Assembly (NCBI GenBank): GCA_024398715.1
Contig: JAKSIP010000009.1
Span: 1 to 64,000 of the forward strand
DNA length: 64,000 nt
Direction of reading: 5' to 3'
Source of the DNA: Bacteroidaceae bacterium
GTDB lineage: Bacteria; Bacteroidota; Bacteroidia; Bacteroidales; Bacteroidaceae
The translations under genes and the position numbers were made by a program. Position 1 is the stretch's first letter. Each line of letters opens with the position of its first letter. The notes under the pieces are model-generated. The model was not told the origin of the DNA and made no database searches. It worked only from the letters and a program-made list of their open reading frames with translations. This document shows positions 51,790 through 62,137 of the stretch, in pieces.

Positions 51790-52896
51790 TTATAGTTCGG
51801 ATTCTTTAAGCCTTTCCGCATTCTCCGCAATATTCAACTGCTTGATGCATTCCTCTATATTGCCGTTCATAAATGCCGGAAGGTTGTAAATTGTATAGTT
51901 TATGCGGTGATCGGTAATACGCCCTTGCGGATAGTTGTAGGTTCTTATCTTGGCCGAACGGTCTCCGGTAGAAACCATCGTCTTGCGTTTCTGGGCTATG
52001 TCATCAATGTATTTCTGATGCTCTCGGTCATATATCATGGAACGCAGGCGTGACAAGGCACGTTCTTTGTTCTTTGGCTGGTCTCTTGTTTCCGTACATT
52101 CAATAAGAATCTCTTCAACAATACCGGTGTTGGGATTTTTCCAGTTGTATCGCAGACGTACTCCGGATTCAACCTTATTGACATTCTGTCCTCCAGCACC
52201 GCTGCTGCGGAAGGTATCCCATTTTATTTCGCCTATGTTTATTTCTACCTCAAAGGCTTCTGCCTCCGGCAATACTGCCACGGTGGCTGCCGATGTGTGG
52301 ATCCGTCCCTGAGTCTCGGTTACAGGAACACGTTGCACGCGATGAACGCCGCTCTCGTATTTCAATGTACCGTAAACCTGATTTCCGCTTATTGAGAATA
52401 TGATTTCCTTGTAGCCCCCTGCAGCACCCTCTGAACAACTTGATACTGCAATGTTCCATCCTTTTATCTCGCAGAATTTGGAATACATGCGGAACAGATC
52501 GCCGGCAAACAGAGCTGCCTCGTCACCGCCTGTACCGCCTCTGATTTCCATAATTACATTCTTTTCATCCTGCGGGTCTGATGGAATAAGAAGAATGCGG
52601 ATCTCTTCCTGAAGCGTTTCCAACTGGGATGACGCACTGTCCAATTCTTCTTTTGCCATTTCCCGAATTTCGGCATCTTTCTCATTCTGGAGAATGTCTT
52701 TTGCTTCTTTTATTGAATCAAGCAGGGAAATGTATTTTTTTCTGGCTGCCAATAACGGCTCAAGGTCGTGATACTCTTTGTTAAGTTTGACGTATCGCGG
52801 CATATCGGCAATAACCTGCGGATCTGTAATCAGCAGGCTGACCTCTTGAAACCGGGCTTCAATTCCCTCAAGCTTTTCCAGAATGTCTGTCGCCAT
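51790..52896 (-). CDS. prfA: Peptide chain release factor 1
   Basis: The 368-residue protein has the stop-codon recognition motif P191-V-T193, which fits the RF1 PxT pattern for UAA and UAG. The GGQ hydrolysis motif is at 235-237 (SSGAGGQNVNKVESGVRL). The N-terminal helical domain and length are normal. It starts 3 bases after the gcvPB stop. Confidence 0.95.
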   Translation of the reverse strand: MATDILEKLEGIEARFQEVSLLITDPQVIADMPRYVKLNKEYHDLEPLLAARKKYISLLDSIKEAKDILQNEKDAEIREMAKEELDSASSQLETLQEEIRILLIPSDPQDEKNVIMEIRGGTGGDEAALFAGDLFRMYSKFCEIKGWNIAVSSCSEGAAGGYKEIIFSISGNQVYGTLKYESGVHRVQRVPVTETQGRIHTSAATVAVLPEAEAFEVEINIGEIKWDTFRSSGAGGQNVNKVESGVRLRYNWKNPNTGIVEEILIECTETRDQPKNKERALSRLRSMIYDREHQKYIDDIAQKRKTMVSTGDRSAKIRTYNYPQGRITDHRINYTIYNLPAFMNGNIEECIKQLNIAENAERLKESEL

Positions 52897-52899
52897 AAT

Positions 52900-54354
52900 T
52901 CAGAAATCTCTGTATTTCAGGATAGGTTGTTTGGCGGCTTTCAGATCATCAACACGCGTTATCGGTGTATTGTGCGGGGCACTCTTTACCATTTCGGGAT
53001 TTTCCGATGCCTCTTTTGCCACAAGTCTCATTACGTTTATGAATGCGTCCAGGGTCTCTTTACTTTCCGTTTCCGTAGGCTCAATCATTATTGCCTGATG
53101 GAACAGAAGTGGAAAGTATATTGTAGGAGCATGATATCCGTAATCAAGCAGACGTTTTGCAACATCAAGAGTTGTAACTCCGGTAGATTTGTCTTTGAGA
53201 CCGTCAAATACGAACTCATGTTTGCAAACACCTTCTATAGGAAGTTCATAGCAGTCCTTCAGTGATTCCTTGACATAATTGGCATTGAGAACTGAAAGCG
53301 GACCTACATACTTTATGTTTTCTTTTCCAAGTGAAAGTATGTATGTGTAGGCGCGCAGCATCACACCAAAGTTGCCAAAATACTGGCTGATAGAACCGAA
53401 TGAATCGTCTGTGCTTTCTATGTGGAATTTCCCGTTGTTGTCCTTTCTTACATGCGGGGCGGGAAGCAGCTCTTCAAGACCGGCACGTACACCAACAGGG
53501 CCGCAACCTGGTCCTCCGCCTCCGTGCGGGGTAGAGAAACTCTTGTGCAGATTGATGTGCATGATGTCAAAGCCCATATCGCCTGGACGGCATTTGCCCA
53601 GCATTGGGTTGAGATTGGCTCCGTCATAATAGAGAAGACCACCGGCTGCATGTACAAGCTGCGCAATCTGCGGTATTTCAGATTCAAATATTCCGAGTGT
53701 ATTCGGATTTGTCATCATGATGCCTGCTATGGAATCGTCAAGCAACGGTTTGAGGTCTTCAATGCTGACTGTTCCTCCCGGTGTGGATTTTACCTCTACA
53801 ATTTCAAGTCCTGCAACGGCGGCACTGGCCGGGTTTGTTCCGTGTGCACTGTCCGGTACAATCACTTTGGTTCTTTTTGTATCACCGCGCAGAATGTGGT
53901 ACTGGCGCATAATCATAAGACCGGTAAGTTCCCCGTGTGCGCCTGCAAACGGATTGAGTGTGAATTCGGACAATCCTGATATTGCGGCGAGTGATTTTGC
54001 CAGATTGTAGTAAATCTCCAAAGCACCCTGTGCGCATTCAGCAGGCTGTAACGGGTGCAAAGCTGCAAACTGGGGCATGGAACAGATTTCTTCGTTGATT
54101 TTGGGATTGTACTTCATGGTACAGCTTCCCAGCGGATAGAAACCTGTATCAACGCCAAAATTCATCTGTGAAAGATTGGTGTAGTGACGTACTGCATCAA
54201 GTTCTCCCACACTTGGCAGTTCCAATTCCGATTCACGCTTCAGATTTTTGTCCAGATTGTCTATACTGTATTTGTCAAATCTGTTCTTGGGAAGGGAGTA
54301 ACCAACTCTGCCAGGAACTGAAAGTTCAAATATCAATTTATCGTAATACTTCAT
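52900..54354 (-). CDS. gcvPB: Glycine decarboxylase P-protein subunit 2
   Basis: The 484-residue subunit holds the PLP site: INLHKSFSTPHGGGGPG with Lys271. Other conserved segments are GSCTMKYNPKINEE, LNPFAGAHGELTGLM and IVPDSAHGTNPASA. With GcvPA it decarboxylates glycine and passes the aminomethyl group to lipoyl-GcvH. It overlaps gcvPA by 4 bases. Confidence 0.95.
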   Translation of the reverse strand: MKYYDKLIFELSVPGRVGYSLPKNRFDKYSIDNLDKNLKRESELELPSVGELDAVRHYTNLSQMNFGVDTGFYPLGSCTMKYNPKINEEICSMPQFAALHPLQPAECAQGALEIYYNLAKSLAAISGLSEFTLNPFAGAHGELTGLMIMRQYHILRGDTKRTKVIVPDSAHGTNPASAAVAGLEIVEVKSTPGGTVSIEDLKPLLDDSIAGIMMTNPNTLGIFESEIPQIAQLVHAAGGLLYYDGANLNPMLGKCRPGDMGFDIMHINLHKSFSTPHGGGGPGCGPVGVRAGLEELLPAPHVRKDNNGKFHIESTDDSFGSISQYFGNFGVMLRAYTYILSLGKENIKYVGPLSVLNANYVKESLKDCYELPIEGVCKHEFVFDGLKDKSTGVTTLDVAKRLLDYGYHAPTIYFPLLFHQAIMIEPTETESKETLDAFINVMRLVAKEASENPEMVKSAPHNTPITRVDDLKAAKQPILKYRDF

Positions 54355-55700
54355 AGGGCAGCCTTATTTATCAGTCCAACAAAGTTATCTATCTCTTCTT
54401 TTGTCCGTTGTTCCGTAACGGCAAACAGCAGTGTACTGTCGCCTGCATCGGCCTTTATGTCTTTAAGGCGTACACCGGCAAGTATTCCGTTATCAATCAT
54501 GAATTTCTGCAGTTTTGCGGCATCGCCTTTGTAATCTACTGCAAATTCGTTGAGGAAAGGCTTGTCAAACAGCTTGCTGAATTTGCCTGTAGCCATAAGA
54601 CTGTCAAACAGGTAGTGCGCTCCGCAGTAACTCAGGTCATTGACCTCTTTGAGTCCCTCTTTTCCCATGATGCTGAGGTATATTGTTACCCATAATGCCA
54701 TAAGGGACTGGTTTGAACATATGTTGCTGGTAGCTTTGTTACGGCGAATATGCTGCTCGCGTGCCTGGAGAGTCAGAACAAAAGCACGGCGTCCTTCAGT
54801 ATCTGTTGTAGCTCCTACGATGCGGCCCGGCATTTTGCGCACAAGGTCCTTGCGGCATGCCATAAATCCAACATACGGGCCTCCGAACGTAAGCGGAATG
54901 CCAAGGGACTGGCCGTCGCCGCAAACAATGTCCGCTCCAAGTTCTGCAGGAGTTTTGATTACTGCCAATGCCGACGGATTGACATTCATTGCCAGAAGTG
55001 CCTTTGCATTGTGAATCCTGTCTGCAAAACCGCTGTAGTCTTCAATTATTCCATAGATATTTGGCTGCTGCAGAATGACTCCTGCAACACCGCCTTGAGC
55101 AAGCAGACATTCCATATCCTGAAGGCTTGTTGCTCCATCCTGTTCTTTGATTGTCTGAAGTTCTATGCCATGAAACTTTGCGTATGTGTCAACAACACGT
55201 CTGGCAAGAGGGTTCAATGTAGCGCTGACCAATACTTTTTTTGCTCCGCCCTTAGCCGATGCCACCATCATCATGACGGCCTCAGCGGTAGCTGTTGCAC
55301 CATCGTACATTGAAGCGTTGGCTACATCCATTCCTGTAAGGTTGCAGATCATGCTTTGGAATTCAAAGATGTAACGCAGAGTACCCTGTGAGATTTCAGG
55401 CTGGTACGGTGTATATGCTGTCTGGAATTCAGAACGGTTGGTCAGGTAGCTTATGACGGACGGGGTATAGTGGTCATATGCTCCGGCTCCGGCAAAGCAG
55501 CAAAGCTTCTGGTTTTTCTCTGCAAGTGCATTGAAATAATTGCGTATTTCCTGCTCGGACATCTGCTCATTGAGGTTGTATTCCTTGTTGTAGATGATAT
55601 GCTCGGGAACATCGCAATACAGCTGGTCTAAAGTATCTGAACCTACAACAGCCAACATCTCTTGGATATTGGCTGCTGTATGCGGAAAATATTTGTACAT
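54351..55700 (-). CDS. gcvPA: Glycine decarboxylase P-protein subunit 1
   Basis: The 449-residue subunit corresponds to the N-terminal half of single-chain P-protein. Motifs: CFAGAGAYDHYTPSVISYLT, RSEFQTAYTPYQPEISQGTL, NASMYDGATATAEA, GDGQSLGIPLTFGGPYVGFM. It has no PLP lysine, as expected. The split form is typical of Firmicutes, Thermotogae and archaea; many Bacteroides carry a single long GcvP. Confidence 0.95.
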   Translation of the reverse strand: MYKYFPHTAANIQEMLAVVGSDTLDQLYCDVPEHIIYNKEYNLNEQMSEQEIRNYFNALAEKNQKLCCFAGAGAYDHYTPSVISYLTNRSEFQTAYTPYQPEISQGTLRYIFEFQSMICNLTGMDVANASMYDGATATAEAVMMMVASAKGGAKKVLVSATLNPLARRVVDTYAKFHGIELQTIKEQDGATSLQDMECLLAQGGVAGVILQQPNIYGIIEDYSGFADRIHNAKALLAMNVNPSALAVIKTPAELGADIVCGDGQSLGIPLTFGGPYVGFMACRKDLVRKMPGRIVGATTDTEGRRAFVLTLQAREQHIRRNKATSNICSNQSLMALWVTIYLSIMGKEGLKEVNDLSYCGAHYLFDSLMATGKFSKLFDKPFLNEFAVDYKGDAAKLQKFMIDNGILAGVRLKDIKADAGDSTLLFAVTEQRTKEEIDNFVGLINKAAL

Positions 55701-55712
55701 TGATTCTGCTTA

Positions 55713-56090
55713 TTAATTGAATTTATTCTGGTATGTAGCTGCGTCCATAAGACCGGCTAAATCCGCATTGTCCACATTTTCCAATCTGATAATCCAATTT
55801 GTGTAAGGATCCTGATTCAGAAGTTCCGGAGAGTCTGTAAGATCCTGATTGACCTGGAGAACAGTACCTGATACCGGTGAGTAAAGATCGCTGGCTGCCT
55901 TTACGCTTTCAACGGCACCGAACTCGGAACCTTTGGTAACGGTGGCGCCAATCTCCGGCATATCAACATATACAACATCGCCAAGCTCTTTCTGAGCAAA
56001 GTCCGATATGCCTACCGTTGCAATACCGTCTTCAATTTTAACCCACTCGTGAGACTCTGAATAGAAAAGTCCTTCAATTACTTTTGCCAT
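55713..56090 (-). CDS. gcvH: Glycine cleavage system H protein
   Basis: The 125-residue carrier has the lipoyl site ESVKAASD, with Lys64 as the lipoylated residue. It accepts the aminomethyl group from the P-protein and hands it to GcvT. Encoded between gcvT and gcvPA, with a lipoate ligase gene two genes upstream to load it. Confidence 0.96.
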   Translation of the reverse strand: MAKVIEGLFYSESHEWVKIEDGIATVGISDFAQKELGDVVYVDMPEIGATVTKGSEFGAVESVKAASDLYSPVSGTVLQVNQDLTDSPELLNQDPYTNWIIRLENVDNADLAGLMDAATYQNKFN

Positions 56091-56110
56091 AATTATTTAT
56101 TTTGGTATGA

Positions 56111-57205
56111 TTATTTCTTATAATTCTTCTTGTAAAATTGCTTTCTGATAACTGTTGCAGCAAAATTCTTGTTGCGAATTTTTACATAAAGTGTGGTTCC
56201 AAGTGTGGAATAGTCAATCTTTACAAGTGCCATGCATACAGGAAGTCCGCTACTGATTGAAATGTATCCTGTTGTTACGTTTCCAACAAGTTTTCCGTCT
56301 TCGTTGTATATCTCATAGCCGGCACGCGGTACGGATTTTTCAGTAAGTTCAAGACCTACAATCTTTTTTGTCAGGTCTTCCTTGTAGTGGAGGATTGCTT
56401 CTTTACCTATGAAATTAGGTTTGTCCATTTTTACAAACATTCCGAGTCCTGCCATAATGGGGTTGATTTCCTCAGACAGTTCATGCCCGTACAGAGGCAG
56501 ACCTGCCTCGAAACGCAATGTGTCTCTGCAACCTAGTCCGCATGGGGTGATACCGGCCTGGATAAACAGATCCCATGCGTACTGTGTGAATGCATGTGAA
56601 CCGTATATCTCAAATCCGTCTTCTCCGGTATATCCTGTACGGCTTATTATAATGTTTTCTCCGCGGTATGCATATTCTTTGAATGTGTAGAATTCCAGGT
56701 CAGATACTTTCAGTCCTGTGAGTTTTTCAAGAACAGTCTCTGACTTGGGACCCTGTATTGCAATTTCTCCGTAGTAATCCGACATGTTTTCCACTCCAAC
56801 CTTGAAGTTCTTGTTCTGGCTTATTATCCAATTCAGATCTTTGTCTATGTTGGCGGCGTTGATTACCAGAAAATACTGGTTCGGGCCCATTTTATATACA
56901 AGAAGATCATCTACCGTACCGCCATTCTGCATAAGCATCATTCCGTACAGAATCTTTCCTTCTGCAATAGAGGTAACATCGTTTGTAAAGATGTAATCCA
57001 CAAATTCCTCGGCCTGTTCTCCTGTAATCATCACCTGTCCCATATGGGAAACATCGAAAATTCCCACATCGTTGCGGACAGCATTGTGTTCATTGGTAAT
57101 GCCTGAATATTGTATTGGCATATCAAAGCCTCCGAACGGAGACATCTTCGCATTCAATGCAATGTGTTTGTCATACAGACAAGTTCTTTTGATTTCTTCT
57201 TCCAT
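56111..57205 (-). CDS. gcvT: Aminomethyltransferase (glycine cleavage T protein)
   Basis: The 364-residue folate enzyme releases ammonia and forms methylene-tetrahydrofolate. Motifs: GGFDMPIQYSGITNEHNAVR, GIFDVSHMGQVMITG, RTGYTGEDGFEIYG, GCRDTLRFEAGLPLYGHEL. Length is normal. It starts 6 bases after the lipoate ligase stop. Confidence 0.95.
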   Translation of the reverse strand: MEEEIKRTCLYDKHIALNAKMSPFGGFDMPIQYSGITNEHNAVRNDVGIFDVSHMGQVMITGEQAEEFVDYIFTNDVTSIAEGKILYGMMLMQNGGTVDDLLVYKMGPNQYFLVINAANIDKDLNWIISQNKNFKVGVENMSDYYGEIAIQGPKSETVLEKLTGLKVSDLEFYTFKEYAYRGENIIISRTGYTGEDGFEIYGSHAFTQYAWDLFIQAGITPCGLGCRDTLRFEAGLPLYGHELSEEINPIMAGLGMFVKMDKPNFIGKEAILHYKEDLTKKIVGLELTEKSVPRAGYEIYNEDGKLVGNVTTGYISISSGLPVCMALVKIDYSTLGTTLYVKIRNKNFAATVIRKQFYKKNYKK

Positions 57206-57211
57206 TTTCGT

Positions 57212-58198
57212 TTATATAGAAATAAGTTCCGAAAGTTCTTTGGGCTGCAAGTTACTAATAATATCTTGAACTTGTATGCCGGCTAGTCTCTTTTCTATCT
57301 CTTTTGGGCAAAAATCCACACCTTTTAGATAATCTTGAAGCATTTTAACATCTTCCATAGAACTATAGAAAAAGTCTCCTGAGAATACTACTGAGGCTAT
57401 TTTACCTTGTTTTACATCTATTGCGGCCTCAATGTTTCCTATTCCCGGAATGTACTTTTTCCGTATGTCTGTAAACGGCGGATTGTTTCTTAAAAAATAT
57501 GTGTTGGAGTAATAACCCTGTTCTATCTTTTCAATCTGTCCAATGTCTGCGCATGTCAGTTCAAATGATTTGTCGCACAGTGCTGAACGCAAATGTCTCT
57601 TGAAATCTTCAAGCCCGCCGTGTCTGTAGTAATCTTTTATGTTTGTAACTCTGGACCGGACGGATCCAACACCTTTTCCCTCTAACTTTTCTTTTGTTGG
57701 GGTAAGTGCATGGGTCATTGTTTCAATATCTGTGTCAAACAGCATTGTCCCGTGAATTATGCTGTGCCCTGCGTGACCGTAATATGCGTTTCCGGATATC
57801 TTGTATCCGTCCAGCAGCAAATCGTTCCGGTCACTTTTTTCCACATTCAGCCCCATCTCTTTCAAAGCGTCCCGCATTTGGTCCAGATATGTGCTGAATG
57901 CCTGGTGTACACTGGTCTGCGGGCAGATGCAGGAACACATCAGGTTGTTCATATCCGCAAAAACTGCGCCTCCGCCGCTTTTACGGCGGATGATATCAAT
58001 ATTGTGCTCTCTGCAATATGCTGTGTTGACTTCTTTCTCCAATATCTGATTGCGCCCGATAATGACTGTGGAAGTTACATTCCAGATGAAAAACAACGGC
58101 TCTGAACCACGGCACAGATATTCTTCTGCTGCCAGATAGAATGCAAGTCTTCTTGTTCTGCCGTCCGGACGGTTGTCAGGAATCTCAACGTAAGTCAT
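57212..58198 (-). CDS. lplA: Lipoate-protein ligase A
   Basis: The 328-residue enzyme activates lipoate with ATP and attaches it to carrier proteins. Motifs: VIIGRNQILEKEVNTAYCRE, IIRRKSGGGAVFADMNNLMC (RRxSGGGAVxHD-like, here with F-A-D), and ISGNAYYGHAGHSIIHGTML. The C-terminal domain is present. Its place beside gcvH points to GcvH as the main target. Confidence 0.92.
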   Translation of the reverse strand: MTYVEIPDNRPDGRTRRLAFYLAAEEYLCRGSEPLFFIWNVTSTVIIGRNQILEKEVNTAYCREHNIDIIRRKSGGGAVFADMNNLMCSCICPQTSVHQAFSTYLDQMRDALKEMGLNVEKSDRNDLLLDGYKISGNAYYGHAGHSIIHGTMLFDTDIETMTHALTPTKEKLEGKGVGSVRSRVTNIKDYYRHGGLEDFKRHLRSALCDKSFELTCADIGQIEKIEQGYYSNTYFLRNNPPFTDIRKKYIPGIGNIEAAIDVKQGKIASVVFSGDFFYSSMEDVKMLQDYLKGVDFCPKEIEKRLAGIQVQDIISNLQPKELSELISI

Positions 58199-58214
58199 TT
58201 TATCAGTTCCGCAA

Positions 58215-59384
58215 TCAATAGTTGAATACGCCCTTTTCGCTTTTTATTGTAAGACTGGACTTGTCAGATGCTTCAACATGACCAACAATACGTGCATCGA
58301 TATTGAAACTCTTGCTGATACTGATAATGCTGTCGGCGTACTGCTGCGGAACATAGAACTCAAACCTGTGTCCCATGTTGAATACTTTGTACATCTCTGC
58401 CCAGTCTGTGCCGCTCTGCTCCTGGATAGTGCGGAACAATGGAGGGATAGGGAACAGGTTGTCTTTTACAACTTTCAGATTTTCTATGAAATGCATGATT
58501 TTAGTCTGGGCTCCGCCACTGCAGTGGATCATTCCGTGAATGTTTCCGCGATGTTCATCCAGAACCGCCTTGACAACCGGAGCGTATGTGCGGGTGGGGG
58601 AGAGAACCAGTTTTCCGGCATCAAGCGGAGAACCTTCAACCCTGTCGGTAAGATTGAGCTTGCCGGAATAGACAAGTTCGCGCGGAACGGCATGGTCATA
58701 ACTCTCAGGATATTTTTCTGCAAGATAATATCCGAACACATCGTGACGGGCACTGGTAAGACCGTTGCTTCCCATACCGCCGTTGTATTCCTTTTCGTAT
58801 GTAGCCTGTCCGAAAGACTCAAGACCTACAATCACATCGCCTGGGGCGATGTTGGCATTGTTGACTACCTGGTCGCGGCGCATACGGCATGTAACCGTGC
58901 TGTCAACTATTATGGTGCGTACAAGGTCTCCTACATCGGCGGTCTCGCCTCCGGTTGCATAAGCTCCCACGCCCATTGAACGCAGCTCGGCCAGCAATTC
59001 GTCAGTACCGTTTATGATAGCGCTGATAACCGAACCCGGAATAAGATTCTTGTTGCGCCCTATGGTTGAACTGACCAGAATGTTGTCTGTTGCACCAACA
59101 CAAAGCAGGTCGTCAATATTCATGATGAGGGCGTCCTGAGCAATGCCTTTCCAAACAGACTCATCTCCTGTTTCCTTCCAGTAAAGGTATGCCAAAGAAG
59201 ACTTGGTGCCAGCACCGTCTGCATGCATAATGTTGCAGTAGTCGGCATCGCCACCCAGAATATCCGGTATGATCTTACAGAATGCACGCGGGAAAATACC
59301 CTTGTCAATGTTTTTGATTGCGTTGTGCACATCTTCCTTTGTTGCGGAAACTCCGCGCATCATGTACCGTTGTTTGCTGTCCAT
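58215..59384 (-). CDS. purM: Phosphoribosylformylglycinamidine cyclo-ligase (AIR synthase)
   Basis: The 389-residue purine enzyme has the PurM fold: MHADGAGTKSSLAYLYW, QDALIMNIDDLLCVGAT, the GAYATGGETADVGDLV loop, and HCSGGAQTKIMHFI. It is of the Bacteroidetes type, somewhat longer than E. coli PurM (about 345). It begins 2 bases after the aroE stop. Confidence 0.9.
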   Translation of the reverse strand: MDSKQRYMMRGVSATKEDVHNAIKNIDKGIFPRAFCKIIPDILGGDADYCNIMHADGAGTKSSLAYLYWKETGDESVWKGIAQDALIMNIDDLLCVGATDNILVSSTIGRNKNLIPGSVISAIINGTDELLAELRSMGVGAYATGGETADVGDLVRTIIVDSTVTCRMRRDQVVNNANIAPGDVIVGLESFGQATYEKEYNGGMGSNGLTSARHDVFGYYLAEKYPESYDHAVPRELVYSGKLNLTDRVEGSPLDAGKLVLSPTRTYAPVVKAVLDEHRGNIHGMIHCSGGAQTKIMHFIENLKVVKDNLFPIPPLFRTIQEQSGTDWAEMYKVFNMGHRFEFYVPQQYADSIISISKSFNIDARIVGHVEASDKSSLTIKSEKGVFNY

Positions 59385-59386
59385 AA

Positions 59387-60133
59387 TTATTTGTCATTAA
59401 AAATCTTCCAACTTGCCTCGGCCTGAAGCTCAAACATATCCTGTCCGTTTTTTATGGCTGCCCCATGGCTTTCGCACTTTGCCAGGAACAGGGTTTTGGC
59501 AGGACTGTAAATCAGGTCGTATGCCATATGCTTGTCTGTAATGGCGCTGTAATCTATGTCCGGACAAGTGTCTGTGTCCGGAGTCATACCCAGCGGAGTA
59601 CAGTTTATTATCAGTTTGTATTCATCCATCACTGAAGGTGTCAGGTCCTTATATGAGAATCTGTCCTCTCCGCCGCTGCGGCTTACAAACTTATAGGCTA
59701 TGCCAAGTTCTGTCAGAGCCTGTCTGACGGCCTTTGAGGCTCCGCCTGTACCAAGTATCAGGGCTTTGACATCGGTCCTGCCCTTTATCAATGGCTTGAG
59801 AGACTCTCTGAAACCGTCCTTGTCAGTGTTGAACCCTATTTTTCCTATTATATTGTTGCCTTGTCTGATAATCTTGACAACATTGACAGCTCCAATGGCT
59901 TTTGCCCCCGGATCAATTTCCGTAAGGTATTGCATGACTCCTTCTTTGTACGGTTTTGTAACATTGAGTCCGCACAAATCCGGATTATTCTGCAAAAGTG
60001 CCGGAAATTCTTCAATACTGTCAAGCTCAAAGGCCTTGTACTCTCCCGGAATATTGTTTTCTTTCAGTTTCCTGTTGTGAAAGGCAGGAGACTGGGTGTG
60101 TTCAAGCGGTTTACCTATTATTCCGAGCAGCAT
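59387..60133 (-). CDS. aroE: Shikimate dehydrogenase
   Basis: The 248-residue enzyme reduces 3-dehydroshikimate. Motifs: GIIGKPLEHTQSPAFHNRKL (substrate S-x-S/T site), CGLNVTKPYKEGVMQYL with the catalytic Lys, LILGTGGASKAVRQAL (NADP loop) and the late KNGQDMFELQAEASW. It starts 8 bases after purC. Confidence 0.93.
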   Translation of the reverse strand: MLLGIIGKPLEHTQSPAFHNRKLKENNIPGEYKAFELDSIEEFPALLQNNPDLCGLNVTKPYKEGVMQYLTEIDPGAKAIGAVNVVKIIRQGNNIIGKIGFNTDKDGFRESLKPLIKGRTDVKALILGTGGASKAVRQALTELGIAYKFVSRSGGEDRFSYKDLTPSVMDEYKLIINCTPLGMTPDTDTCPDIDYSAITDKHMAYDLIYSPAKTLFLAKCESHGAAIKNGQDMFELQAEASWKIFNDK

Positions 60134-60141
60134 GGTTCTTT

Positions 60142-61092
60142 TTACCTGTTGTTTGCCAACCAGTTCTTTACGTTCTTTTCAATGCGGGCTGCAATGTCTT
60201 CAGCCTGTTCCTTTACAAACTTTTCACCAACAATACCCTGGTAAAGCTCGATGTAACGGTCAGAAACACTGTCAACATAACTCTCTGTCATTTCAGGAAC
60301 CTGCTGGCCCTCTTTGCCCATAAAGTTGTGCTCAATTAGCCACTGGCGTACAAATTCTTTTGAAAGCTGCTTCTGGGCTTCTCCTTTCTCGAATTTCTCT
60401 TTGTAACCTTCGGCATAGAAATAACGTGAAGAGTCAGGAGTATGGATTTCGTCAATCAGATAAACTTTTCCGTCTTTCTTACCGAATTCATATTTGGTAT
60501 CAACAAGAATCAGACCTTTCGATGCGGCTATTTCCGTTCCGCGTGCAAAAAGTGCGCGTGTGTATTTCTCCATCAGTTCATAATCCTCTTTGGATACGAT
60601 GCCGCGGCTGATAATCTCTTCTTTCGATATGTTTTCATCGTGACCCTCATCTGCCTTTGTTGTAGGAGTGATGATAGGCTCCGGAAATTTCTGGTTTTCT
60701 TTCATTCCTTCCGGAAGTTTTACTCCGCACAATTCACGGCATCCGTCTTTATATTCTCTCCATGCGGAACCTGTAAGATATCCGCGGATAATCATTTCAA
60801 CCTTGAAACCTTCACATTTCAGACCTACTGTTACCATAGGATCCGGTGTCGCAAGTTTCCAGTTGGGGCAGATGTCTGCAGTAGCATCCAGAAACTTGGC
60901 TGCAATCTGGTTCAAAACCTGTCCCTTGAACGGGATACCCTTGGGAAGGATAACGTCAAAAGCTGAAATACGGTCAGTAGCAACCATTACCATCAGTTCA
61001 TCGTTGATGTTGTAAACATCGCGAACTTTGCCATGATAAACACTCTTCTGTCCTTTGAACTCAAAATCTGTTCTTGTCAATGCTTTGCTCAT
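60142..61092 (-). CDS. purC: SAICAR synthetase
   Basis: The 316-residue enzyme joins aspartate to CAIR in purine synthesis. Motifs: [88 protein letters not shown]. The length matches the longer eukaryote-like/Bacteroidetes type. It overlaps phoH by 4 bases. Confidence 0.96.
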   Translation of the reverse strand: MSKALTRTDFEFKGQKSVYHGKVRDVYNINDELMVMVATDRISAFDVILPKGIPFKGQVLNQIAAKFLDATADICPNWKLATPDPMVTVGLKCEGFKVEMIIRGYLTGSAWREYKDGCRELCGVKLPEGMKENQKFPEPIITPTTKADEGHDENISKEEIISRGIVSKEDYELMEKYTRALFARGTEIAASKGLILVDTKYEFGKKDGKVYLIDEIHTPDSSRYFYAEGYKEKFEKGEAQKQLSKEFVRQWLIEHNFMGKEGQQVPEMTESYVDSVSDRYIELYQGIVGEKFVKEQAEDIAARIEKNVKNWLANNR

Positions 61093-62042
61093 ATCTTATT
61101 GTTTTTGTCAAATTCATCGTATGCCTCCACAATGCGGGTAACCAGTTTGTGACGTACAATATCTTTCTTTGTCATTCTGATTATGCTTATGCCGGGTATG
61201 TTGTCCAGAATGGACATTGCCTGCACAAGACCCGAAACCTGTGTCTTTGGAAGGTCTATCTGTGTAAGGTCTCCTGTGATTATCATCCTGGTGTTCCAGC
61301 CCATGCGGGTCATGAACATTTTGATTTGCTGTGGGGTGGTGTTCTGTGCCTCGTCAAGAATTACAACGGCATCGTTCAGAGTACGGCCGCGCATGAAAGC
61401 AAGTGGAGCAATCTGTATTGTACCGTAATCCATATACTCCTTCAGCTTGCCCTGTGGAATCATGTCCTGCAGAGCATCGTACAGAGGTTGCAGATACGGA
61501 TCAATCTTTTCACGCATGTCACCGGGCAGAAAACCCAGTTTTTCTCCTGCTTCCACTGCCGGACGGCAAAGTACAATGCGTTTGACCTCTTTGTTCTTGA
61601 GTGCACGTACCGCAAGCGCTATGGCTGTGTATGTTTTGCCGCTTCCTGCCGGGCCTACGGCAAAGAGCATGTCGTTCTTTGCGTAGTCTTCTACAAGGCG
61701 GCGCTGGTTGTCGCTGCGGGCAACAACTGGACGGCCGCTGACACCGAATACAATAACATTGTCCAGAGCGGGGTTGTCTTGTCTTGTTCCGCCGCCGTTG
61801 AACAGGTCAACTATATCTTCTTCTTTAAGGGAATTGTATGTGGAACAGTGCTGTTCAAGTTTTGAAATCAGTTTTTCAAGATTTTCAATTTCTTCTTCCT
61901 GTCCCATGATCTTGATAATATTGCCTCTTGCTACTATTCTTACCTTTGGGAACAAGGCTTTGAGCAGTTGCATATTCGCGTTTCCCGTACCATAGAATGT
62001 TACGGGATCCACATTCTCAAGTGCAATATGTTTTTCTATCAT
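61089..62042 (-). CDS. phoH: PhoH-family ATPase
   Basis: The 317-residue cytoplasmic ATPase has an N-terminal KH-like region, Walker [18 protein letters not shown], Walker [21 protein letters not shown], and the [20 protein letters not shown] segment. PhoH/YbeZ proteins are linked to RNA processing with YbeY. It is the first gene of the long purC-aroE-purM run, behind a -7 box. Confidence 0.92.
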   Translation of the reverse strand: MIEKHIALENVDPVTFYGTGNANMQLLKALFPKVRIVARGNIIKIMGQEEEIENLEKLISKLEQHCSTYNSLKEEDIVDLFNGGGTRQDNPALDNVIVFGVSGRPVVARSDNQRRLVEDYAKNDMLFAVGPAGSGKTYTAIALAVRALKNKEVKRIVLCRPAVEAGEKLGFLPGDMREKIDPYLQPLYDALQDMIPQGKLKEYMDYGTIQIAPLAFMRGRTLNDAVVILDEAQNTTPQQIKMFMTRMGWNTRMIITGDLTQIDLPKTQVSGLVQAMSILDNIPGISIIRMTKKDIVRHKLVTRIVEAYDEFDKNNKI

Positions 62043-62052
62043 ATACAGTCCG

Positions 62053-62060
62053 CAAAGATA
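62053..62060 (-). promoter_or_regulatory. -7 box of the phoH-purC run
   Basis: The minus strand reads TATCTTTG, an exact -7 octamer, 10 bases before the phoH ATG, so the leader would be very short. No spaced TTTG -33 box. Confidence 0.5.
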
Positions 62061-62137
62061 TGAATAAAAAACGATATATGTTCTTTTCTCTTTGCCGAGT
62101 TTTCAACCGCCGCATGTTTGCCGCCACTTGCCCGTAC

